From Bacteroidota bacterium (GTDB lineage Bacteria > Bacteroidota > Bacteroidia > B-17B0 > Aurantibacillaceae): 5,235 nucleotides of DNA. Each line of letters begins with the position of its first letter. Positions within the stretch are counted from its first letter, which is position 1. Of this stretch, positions 1 to 5,235 are shown in pieces. The notes beneath the pieces are model-generated. The model was not told where the DNA came from. It made no database searches and saw only the letters and a list, made by a program, of their open reading frames with translations. The stretch spans positions 1 through 5,235 of the forward strand of contig CANFQR010000132.1 of assembly GCA_947449125.1 (NCBI GenBank), written 5' to 3'. A program made the position numbers and the translations under genes.

Positions 1-1198
1 AATCTATCGTGTATTCAAATTTTAAATTAGCTCGGTGGTTTTGATTTGTATTTTGATCTTGGTTTAATTGGTTATAAACTAAATTGTTGGAGGTAAAATA
101 ATTTCTTACAATTTCGGAGGTGTTTTTGTTACTACTGTAATTAAAAAAATAACTTCCAGATACAGCAATTTTTTTTCCCCAGGCATCTGTATAATTAATC
201 CCGGCAGATTGGGTGGTTGTATTACCATTTTGTGGACTTGTTAATAAGCTTGATTCCCCAGATGAGCCTCCTTGTCTTCCGCTACCGCTGCCTGATTGGC
301 CTCCGCCACGGCTTGAGCTCTGACCTGTATTATTTAATGCGCCTGTTATGTCAGCCACGCTAAAATTTTGCTGATTAATGTTATTTGTTAATAGTAATAA
401 TGAAACACGTTGTTTGTTTTTGAAGCTGTTAAAGCTTGCTCCTCCGTTATACCTTTCGTTATCGCCATAGCCGCCGTATATTTTTCCGAAGTAGCCAATA
501 TTTTTACCTTTTTTGGTTACCAAATTCATGGTTTTTTGTTGATTGCCATCGTTAAAACCGGTAAAAGCAGATTGGTCGGTCATTTTATCAAATACTTCAA
601 CACGGTCAAAAATATCAGAAGGTAAATTTTTTAATGTGGCATTTGGGTCTTCTCCAAAAAAAGGTTTACCATCAACCAAAACTTTTTGAACATTTTCACC
701 ATTAACTTTAACACCTGAATTATCTGAAGTCACGCCCGGCATTTTTTTAATTAAATCTTCAGCTGTGGCATCTGGGTTAGTTTTAAAACTATCGGCATTA
801 AAGTGTGTAGTGTCGCCTTTTTGTTCGCCTCTAAGTTGTGTAGTTTTTACTTCTATTTCTTCAAGATTTTTCGCATTCTCTTTTAAAATTATTTTTTCGA
901 GGAAGATATCCTTATTGCTAGTTTCAATTTTTTTAAACGTAAGGGCATACCCGAGATATGAAAATTTTAAAATGTATTTTTGATTGGTTTGAAGTGCGAT
1001 TAAAAAATTACCTTTTGCATCGGATGATGCGCTGGTTAAAAAAACAGAATCTTGGGAATTGACTTTAATAATTACACCTGGTAGGGGATTGCCTTCTTTG
1101 TCAATTAATATGCCTGAAACATTTATTTGAGAGTAGCTTCTGAATAAAAAAATAAAAAACAAAAATGTAATTAGGTGTATGTTTATTTTAAAATTCAT
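1..1198 (-). CDS. TonB-dependent-receptor-like outer membrane beta-barrel protein (partial, 3' end missing)
   Basis: The reading frame is open from an ATG at 1198 to the left edge, giving 399 complete codons and no stop. Residues 1-23 look like a signal peptide (MNFKINIHL, a hydrophobic run, then SYS before Q24), with no lipobox cysteine. Residues about 25-105 resemble a carboxypeptidase-regulatory-like beta-sandwich (VSGILIDKEGNPLPGVIIKV, then DAKGNF). Residues about 125-230 resemble a TonB receptor plug, with motifs LIKKMPGV, VKVNGENVQKVLVDGKPFFG, NLPSDIFDRVEVFDK and a QKTMNLVTKKGK end. From about 234 the barrel begins (GYFGKIYGGYGDNERYNGG). A Gly/Ser-rich stretch lies at about 294-315. Family members are typically 800-950 residues, so roughly half is present. 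I infer location in the outer membrane; the substrate is unknown. It starts 17 bases after the T9SS gene and is probably co-transcribed with it. I see no clear TonB box, so energised transport is uncertain. Confidence 0.88.
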   Translation of the reverse strand, partial: MNFKINIHLITFLFFIFLFRSYSQINVSGILIDKEGNPLPGVIIKVNSQDSVFLTSASSDAKGNFLIALQTNQKYILKFSYLGYALTFKKIETSNKDIFLEKIILKENAKNLEEIEVKTTQLRGEQKGDTTHFNADSFKTNPDATAEDLIKKMPGVTSDNSGVKVNGENVQKVLVDGKPFFGEDPNATLKNLPSDIFDRVEVFDKMTDQSAFTGFNDGNQQKTMNLVTKKGKNIGYFGKIYGGYGDNERYNGGASFNSFKNKQRVSLLLLTNNINQQNFSVADITGALNNTGQSSSRGGGQSGSGSGRQGGSSGESSLLTSPQNGNTTTQSAGINYTDAWGKKIAVSGSYFFNYSSNKNTSEIVRNYFTSNNLVYNQLNQDQNTNQNHRANLKFEYTID

Positions 1199-1215
1199 AA
1201 AGGCTTTTTTACGTT

Positions 1216-2205
1216 TTAAAGTATGGTTATTTTTTTTGCTATGCACCCTGTATTGGTAGTTATTTTAATAAAATAAATTCCGGAACTTAATTCGGAAGTT
1301 GAAAATATATTTTGACTACAAGTTAAAATTTTATCGCCTGAAAAATTAAACAGCGTTATATTTTTTATAGTTTCAGATGAAATAATGTAAATGTTATCTC
1401 CTTTATTTGTTGGATTTGGAAAAAGTTGGATGCTTTGTTCGAGTTTGTTTTCGGCTAAACTTAGGTTGAGGTTTTGATGTATTACTCCAATGGCATCAAG
1501 GTCAAATCCCCCATTGGGGAATGGTGTGGGCCAGGGGTCGTTAATCATATTGTTATGGCTGTCTCTTGCAGCATACAATCTATTTACAGAACCAATCACG
1601 TCAATAATTTTTACATGAGTTACAGCATTAATGTTAACAAGAGTATTTGTTGCCAGCTCTTGCAAGTCAAATGGAGTGCCGTAAATACCTCTGTATTTAC
1701 CTGCCAGATTATTTATTTTTGTTGCATCAGTATATCCAAATGTATCTGTTTGTTGGAGTGTATCGGTTAAAGAATGCGATGGAAAACGAACAAAATTTAA
1801 ACCGTCGCTGCTAACTTCAACAAAAGCCAGTTCTAAAAAAGAATCGTCGAAACTATTTTCAAAAACGGCAAAGTCAAAACCTGTTTCATTTTTTATTGGA
1901 AATTGAAAGGTGCAAATAGCATTGCCACCATCGCCTAAGCTAGCAACACCATTTAATCCGGCATGCCCTAAAACCATTGAGCTGTCGCCTGCATTTACCA
2001 AACCTAGTGCTGTGTTTGAAACATCCTGATATCCTCTGTTAATTTTACAATCCCTTACCCAATTTATAAAAACCGAACTGTCTTTGTGAATGGCTGTTGA
2101 ACCAATTTGTCCGGCTGGTGGGGGATATGTTTGGGCTAAAAAAAAATTAAAATTAAAAATGAGCAATGCCGTTATTTTTATGTAGTCGTAAATACGCATA
2201 GTCAT
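1216..2205 (-). CDS. Secreted T9SS type A sorting-domain protein with conserved domain of unknown function
   Basis: This is a complete 329-residue protein. The ATG at 2205 directly follows an in-frame TAA, so it is the earliest possible start; ATG at 2199 (M3) is an alternative. Residues 1-24 are a signal peptide ending LA before Q25. Residues about 26-243 form one conserved domain with landmarks YPPPAGQ (27-33), FDFAVFENSF (110-119), LAFVEVSSDG (126-135), LAGKYRG (167-173), GTPFDL (176-181), VTHVKIIDVIGS (195-206), NDPWPTPF (222-229) and GGFDLDAIGVI (232-242). From memory, proteins with these same blocks occur in other phyla, some with PEP-CTERM tails; their function is not established. The blocks suggest a beta-sandwich, possibly a carbohydrate- or metal-binding fold, which is inference. 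Residues about 260-329 are a T9SS CTD: LFPNPTN, ITLFNFSGDKIL, then LSSGIYFIKI and a Lys-Lys-hydrophobic end. The product should be exported through the outer membrane and surface-anchored or released. It lies between the aminopeptidase and outer-membrane genes. Confidence 0.9.
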   Translation of the reverse strand: MTMRIYDYIKITALLIFNFNFFLAQTYPPPAGQIGSTAIHKDSSVFINWVRDCKINRGYQDVSNTALGLVNAGDSSMVLGHAGLNGVASLGDGGNAICTFQFPIKNETGFDFAVFENSFDDSFLELAFVEVSSDGLNFVRFPSHSLTDTLQQTDTFGYTDATKINNLAGKYRGIYGTPFDLQELATNTLVNINAVTHVKIIDVIGSVNRLYAARDSHNNMINDPWPTPFPNGGFDLDAIGVIHQNLNLSLAENKLEQSIQLFPNPTNKGDNIYIISSETIKNITLFNFSGDKILTCSQNIFSTSELSSGIYFIKITTNTGCIAKKITIL

Positions 2206-2256
2206 TTAAAATAGATTATAGTTTTTTTGAGTAAACGAAAAATTATGTTCAAGCTA

Positions 2257-3690
2257 TTATAAGCTTTTGATAAAATCAAAAAATAGTCTAACGCCATAAC
2301 CAGTTCCACCTTTTCCGCGATAACTGTCTTTTCCAGTTAAAAAAGCGGGACCTGCAATGTCTAAATGGTAGTATGGATAATCAGTAAATTTGGCCAAAAA
2401 TTTCCCAGCGGTAATAGCTCCTCCGTAAGGACCTCCAATATTTTTTTGATCGGCAATATCGCTTTTCATTAATTCATCGTAATCATCCCAAAAAGGAAAT
2501 TCGGCAATTCGTTCGTGTACGTTAAATCCGCTATTGAGTAATTTTTCTTTTTGAGTAGGTTTAGCATTACCCATCCCAACAATACCAAATGAGCCAATGG
2601 CAGCTGCTGCGGCACCTGTAAGAGTAGCAATATCTATAGTTAACTCTGGATTATAACGTTTGGCGTAATGCAACGCATCTGCAAGTATCATTCTTCCTTC
2701 GGCATCGGAGTTTAGCATTTCAACCGTTGAACCGTCCATCATGGTAATAATATCTCCTGGAGCAAATGCATTAAAGCCCGGTCTGTTATCAGTTGCTGGA
2801 ACTAAGGCTACAACGTGAATATTTAATTTTGCTTTTGCAATAGCATACATGGCGCAACCAACAGCGGCAGCTCCGGCCATATCGCATTTCATTAAATCCA
2901 TACTGTTAGGCGTTGGTTTTAAACTTAGACCTCCGGTATCATAAACAACACCCTTTCCTACTAATACAATTGGTTTTTTGTTTTTAGCATTTTTAGGTTT
3001 GTATTCCATAATGCTAAATGTAGGTTCATCAACACTACCAGCATTTACAGCTAATAAACCTCCCATTTTTAATTTAGAGATTTTTGCTTTGTTTAATACT
3101 TCAACTTTAAAACCTGCTTGTTTACCCATGGTTTTGAAAGCATCGGCAAGTTTGCTAGCGTTTAAAATATTTACAGGTTCGTTTACTAAATCGCGTGCTT
3201 TGCAGGTTGCTTCAGTAACAATGTTTAATTGGTCTATTTCGGTTTGTTTGATAGTTAAACTTACTACAGTAATGTTTTTTAAAGTATGAAGTTGTTTTTT
3301 TGAATTTGTTACGTGATGTTTAAATTGATAATTAGCCAAAGCCATGCCCTCTGCAGCCGCTAATGATAGGTCGTGTAAATTGCTTTGATTATATATAACC
3401 ACTTCTTTTTCATGAAGTGAATTTATGGCGTCAGTAACCGATGCAGCATGTTTCCGAATTTTTTCTTTCAAAGGATTTAATTCTTCTTTTTGGTTAACTA
3501 TAACTATAGAAATATACCTGCCAAGGTGATTAAGTGATAAAGTTTTGGTGTTTTCTTTTTTTAATTCGTTAGTAATATATGCGCTTAATTCACTTGGTAA
3601 TGAAAGTTCTTTTTCATTACTGAATTTATCGGTAACAATTAATAAATTAGAATTAGTGCTTAATTTATTTTTTAAACTTATGTGCGTCAT
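2257..3690 (-). CDS. pepA: Leucyl aminopeptidase family protein (peptidase M17)
   Basis: This is a 477-residue cytosolic metallo-aminopeptidase, close to the usual family length of about 500, with no signal peptide. It would release N-terminal amino acids from peptides using two metal ions. A divergent N-terminal domain covers about 1-160 and the catalytic domain about 160-477. Aligned by motif to E. coli PepA, the metal and catalytic residues are all present: K246 and D251 (VGKGVVYDTGG), K258 (LSLKP), D270 (KCDMAGAAAV), and D329, E331 and R333 (LNSDAEGRMILADAL). The family signature NTDAEGRL reads NSDAEGRM here, a conservative change. DIATLTGA (353-360) and the C-terminal GGPYGGAITAGKFL and YHLDIAG blocks also fit. 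The ATG at 3690 is the only ATG after the upstream in-frame stop at 3721-3723. The leader has no Shine-Dalgarno sequence. It is the first gene of the minus-strand unit and divergent from crcB. The symbol marks family membership; orthology to E. coli pepA is likely but not proven. Confidence 0.95.
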   Translation of the reverse strand: MTHISLKNKLSTNSNLLIVTDKFSNEKELSLPSELSAYITNELKKENTKTLSLNHLGRYISIVIVNQKEELNPLKEKIRKHAASVTDAINSLHEKEVVIYNQSNLHDLSLAAAEGMALANYQFKHHVTNSKKQLHTLKNITVVSLTIKQTEIDQLNIVTEATCKARDLVNEPVNILNASKLADAFKTMGKQAGFKVEVLNKAKISKLKMGGLLAVNAGSVDEPTFSIMEYKPKNAKNKKPIVLVGKGVVYDTGGLSLKPTPNSMDLMKCDMAGAAAVGCAMYAIAKAKLNIHVVALVPATDNRPGFNAFAPGDIITMMDGSTVEMLNSDAEGRMILADALHYAKRYNPELTIDIATLTGAAAAAIGSFGIVGMGNAKPTQKEKLLNSGFNVHERIAEFPFWDDYDELMKSDIADQKNIGGPYGGAITAGKFLAKFTDYPYYHLDIAGPAFLTGKDSYRGKGGTGYGVRLFFDFIKSL

Positions 3691-3744
3691 GAGATTGTAG
3701 TTTTTTACGAATTTACAAATTCAAATATTTAATACAAAGATGCT

Positions 3745-3763
3745 TATTTAATATGATTAAATA
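3745..3763. repeat. Perfect inverted repeat (8+3+8), candidate operator
   Basis: TATTTAAT, a three-base ATG spacer, then ATTAAATA form a perfect dyad near the middle of the divergent intergenic region. It ends three bases before the -7 motif of the crcB-side promoter, so it would lie between the -33 and -7 positions there. It also lies upstream of any pepA promoter. This placement would suit a repressor or a shared divergent regulator. Both arms are pure A/T in A/T-rich DNA, so chance is a real alternative. Confidence 0.35.
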
Positions 3764-3766
3764 CAT

Positions 3767-3774
3767 TAAATTTG
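3767..3774 (+). promoter_or_regulatory. Candidate Bacteroidota -7 promoter element for crcB operon
   Basis: TAAATTTG matches the Bacteroidota sigma-ABfr -7 consensus TANNTTTG exactly and ends 19 bases before the crcB ATG, which would give a short leader of roughly a dozen bases. The expected -33 TTTG about 19 bases upstream is not present (TTAT lies there), so the support is a single motif in A/T-rich DNA. The position, just upstream of a plus-strand operon and facing it, is appropriate. Confidence 0.4.
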
Positions 3775-3793
3775 AGCTATCAAACAATTGTGA

Positions 3794-4168
3794 ATGAATT
3801 TTCTGCTTGTTTTTATTGGTGGTGGTATTGGCTGTTTAATCCGTTATGTAATTGGTTTAGTTTTTTTGCGAATTAGCACTTCTTTGCCACTGGCAACTTT
3901 TATTTCGAATTTAGCAGCATGTGTTATTTTTGCATTAACAACATGGTTTATTAGCAGCAAGTATTTGTTAAGTGAAAACAATTCTGTTTTTGGAATAAAT
4001 TTAAAATTGCTCATATTGACTGGATTTTGTGGCGGTTTAAGTACATTTTCAACATTTGGTTACGAAACTTTTTTATTATTTAAGCAAGGTATGTTTTTTG
4101 TTGCCTTTTTAAATATAGTATTTACCACATCGGTATGTTTAGTTGTATTTTATTTGTTTAATAAATAA
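3794..4168 (+). CDS. crcB: Fluoride channel CrcB/Fluc
   Basis: This is a 124-residue inner-membrane protein with four predicted helices (about 2-24, 32-54, 70-96 and 98-122), the normal Fluc size. Family members work as dual-topology dimers that let cytosolic fluoride leave the cell. Visible motifs are the N-terminal GGGIGCLIRY (9-18), the pore asparagine N39 in the second helix, and GFCGGLSTFSTFGYE (77-91), which carries the paired Phe-box residues F85 and F88 and the helix-break region that binds the central sodium ion. Unusual points are LATFISNLAA (33-42), where the family normally has glycines at 34 and 42, and S83 in place of the first Thr of TTFSTF. The ATG follows an in-frame TGA (3791-3793), so the start is fixed. 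No fluoride riboswitch is recognisable in the 103-base upstream region. It is the first gene of the plus-strand unit. Confidence 0.94.
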   Translation: MNFLLVFIGGGIGCLIRYVIGLVFLRISTSLPLATFISNLAACVIFALTTWFISSKYLLSENNSVFGINLKLLILTGFCGGLSTFSTFGYETFLLFKQGMFFVAFLNIVFTTSVCLVVFYLFNK

Positions 4169-4186
4169 CCGCTTAAAAAGTATGCT

Positions 4187-4864
4187 ATGGATTTAAATAA
4201 GCGTAAGGATATAGTTTTTATAGTTTTAGCAGGATTTTTTATTACAAATGCTATTGTTGCAGAGTTGATAGGTGGCAAGCTGATACAATTTTTTGGTTTA
4301 TTTACACAGAGCATTGGTATTATTTTATGGCCGGTTGTTTTTATTTTAACTGATTTAATAAATGAGCATTATGGAAAGCAAGGTGTAAAAAAATTAACAT
4401 ATATCACAATTGGTTTAATTGCCTACACGTTTATTTTAATTTCTATTGGTTTAAATATTAAAGCTGTTGACTTTAGCCCGGTTAACGACGAAAATTTTAG
4501 GATTGTTTTTGGCCAAAGTCAATGGATTATAGTTGGAAGTATAGTTGCTTTTTTATGTTCGCAGCTGGTAGATGTTTATGTTTTTTGGATTTTTAGGAAT
4601 AGAACCGGTGGTAAAATGATATGGTTAAGAGCAACTGGCAGTACTGTGGTTAGCCAATTAGTTGATACATTCGTAGTGCAATATGTGGCTTTTGTTTTAC
4701 CAGGTAAATGGACAATGGATGAATTTATTCATAATGCGAGTTGGGGGTATTCTTTTAAATTAATAATTGCTGTTTGCTTAATACCTTTTATTTATTTGGG
4801 GCATTCGGTTATTAATAAATTTTTGAAACCGACAACTAATCAAGTTAATAATACTTTAACTTAG
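4187..4864 (+). CDS. yhhQ: Queuosine precursor transporter (YhhQ/QPTR family, formerly DUF165)
   Basis: This is a 225-residue inner-membrane protein with about six helices (roughly 10-30, 41-58, 68-90, 112-136, 148-170 and 187-210). Members of this vitamin-uptake-like family import queuosine precursors such as preQ0, preQ1 or queuine for modification of tRNA position 34. Diagnostic blocks are AELIGGK (25-31), WPVVFILTDLINEHYG (48-63), SQWIIVGSIVAFLCSQLVDVYV (111-132) and a GGKMIWLRATGSTVVSQLVD block (141-160). The length is typical. The start at 4187 is the only ATG in frame after the crcB stop codon, which lies in the same frame 21 bases upstream; an ATG at 4182 is out of frame. The 18-base gap indicates co-transcription with crcB. 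Which precursor it carries cannot be read from the sequence. Confidence 0.93.
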   Translation: MDLNKRKDIVFIVLAGFFITNAIVAELIGGKLIQFFGLFTQSIGIILWPVVFILTDLINEHYGKQGVKKLTYITIGLIAYTFILISIGLNIKAVDFSPVNDENFRIVFGQSQWIIVGSIVAFLCSQLVDVYVFWIFRNRTGGKMIWLRATGSTVVSQLVDTFVVQYVAFVLPGKWTMDEFIHNASWGYSFKLIIAVCLIPFIYLGHSVINKFLKPTTNQVNNTLT

Positions 4865-4872
4865 AGATTTGC

Positions 4873-5235
4873 GTGATAACACTAACTCTTTTAACGATAA
4901 TATTAATTTTTTCTATCTATTGTTTAAACGATAGAATAGCCATGGTTAATTATTTATTTCATCCATATTCTATTTATCATAAAAATGAACATTATAGGTT
5001 TTTGACGCATGCTTTTATTCATGGCGACTTAATGCATCTTATTTTTAATTGTTTGGCGCTCTATAGTTTTGGATTGGCTTTAGAGGATGGTTTTTTCCCT
5101 ATTATGTTTGGCGAAAAATTAGGTAAAGTATATTATTTGGTATTGTTTACTGGTGGAATTTATGCAGCTTCTTTTACTGAGTATTTTAGAAATAGAAATA
5201 ATAAAAGTTATTCTTCGCTAGGGGCAAGTGGTGCA
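4873..5235 (+). CDS. Rhomboid family intramembrane serine protease (partial, 3' end missing)
   Basis: The frame runs from a GTG at 4873 to the right edge, giving 121 codons. Rhomboids cut transmembrane substrates within the membrane using a Ser-His dyad. A first hydrophobic helix covers residues about 2-17. Residues 41-59 (YRFLTHAFIHGDLMHLIFN) carry the family's H-x4-H-x3-N arrangement (H50, H55, N59), with the same spacing as GlpG H145, H150 and N154. The fragment ends GASGA, containing the catalytic serine S119 in GxSG. The second catalytic residue, a His in a later helix, lies beyond the window, so activity cannot be confirmed. GTG is chosen because no ATG, GTG or TTG precedes it after the in-frame stop at 4849-4851, and starting at the next ATG (4942, residue 24) would delete the first helix. 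It lies 8 bases after yhhQ, probably in the same operon. Its substrate is unknown. Confidence 0.92.
   Translation, partial: MITLTLLTIILIFSIYCLNDRIAMVNYLFHPYSIYHKNEHYRFLTHAFIHGDLMHLIFNCLALYSFGLALEDGFFPIMFGEKLGKVYYLVLFTGGIYAASFTEYFRNRNNKSYSSLGASGA

Noticed and set aside
410..983. Two short plus-strand open frames (410-625 and 765-983)
   Set aside because: Both lie antisense inside the outer-membrane protein gene, whose minus-strand frame shows clear domain motifs. Their products show no recognisable pattern.
1474..1770. Plus-strand open frame of 98 codons
   Set aside because: It is antisense to the conserved domain of the T9SS protein; the Cys-rich translation looks like a shadow frame.
2251..2266. 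Small inverted repeat AAGCT/AGCTT around the pepA stop codon as a terminator
   Set aside because: The stem is only 5 bp with a 6-base loop, overlaps the stop codon and lacks a following T-run on the minus strand. A same-strand gene starts 51 bases on.
2978..3289. Plus-strand open frame of 103 codons
   Set aside because: It is antisense to the well-supported M17 aminopeptidase and has no recognisable motif.
3735..3742. Possible -7 element for pepA on the minus strand (CATCTTTG)
   Set aside because: It has one mismatch to TANNTTTG and no TTTG at the -33 position. It is too weak to call in A/T-rich DNA, although a pepA promoter must lie somewhere nearby.
3691..3793. Fluoride riboswitch upstream of crcB
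   Set aside because: The region is very A/T-rich and has none of the G/C-rich conserved blocks of the crcB RNA motif.
1..5235. Mobile element, CRISPR array, tRNA or rRNA gene, toxin-antitoxin or defence locus
   Set aside because: I saw no spaced direct repeats, terminal inverted repeats, transposase or integrase motifs, or tRNA-like folds. Almost all sequence is covered by six ordinary genes.

Overview
The window looks like a piece of chromosome from a low-GC member of the Bacteroidota (Bacteroidetes). The evidence is a surface protein with a type IX secretion (T9SS) C-terminal sorting domain, an outer-membrane barrel protein with an N-terminal carboxypeptidase-regulatory-like domain, start codons with A/T-rich leaders and no convincing Shine-Dalgarno sequence, and a TANNTTTG-type -7 promoter motif. 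No genus can be named from this alone. Coding density is very high. The longest non-coding stretch is the 103-base divergent region at 3691-3793, and no gene-free stretch reaches 300 bases.

Left part, minus strand, read right to left: a cytosolic M17 leucyl aminopeptidase (3690-2257), a 51-base gap, a secreted T9SS protein carrying a conserved domain of unknown function (2205-1216), a 17-base gap, then a TonB-dependent-receptor-like outer membrane beta-barrel protein (1198 to the left edge; its 3' part is missing). The spacing suggests one transcript, or at least that the last two genes are co-transcribed.

Right part, plus strand: crcB, a fluoride channel (3794-4168), an 18-base gap, a YhhQ-type queuosine precursor transporter (4187-4864), an 8-base gap, then a rhomboid intramembrane serine protease starting at GTG (4873 to the right edge). 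The window ends two residues after the rhomboid catalytic serine. These three small membrane-protein genes form a likely operon without an obvious shared pathway.

The two transcription units diverge from 3691-3793. That region holds an exact TANNTTTG -7 motif facing crcB and, just upstream of it, a perfect 8+3+8 AT-only dyad that could be an operator. I see no mobile element, CRISPR array, RNA gene or defence system, and nothing that amounts to a clearly new system. The most interesting item is the T9SS protein with its uncharacterised FEN/FVEVSSDG/GGFDLDAIG domain next to an outer-membrane receptor-like protein.
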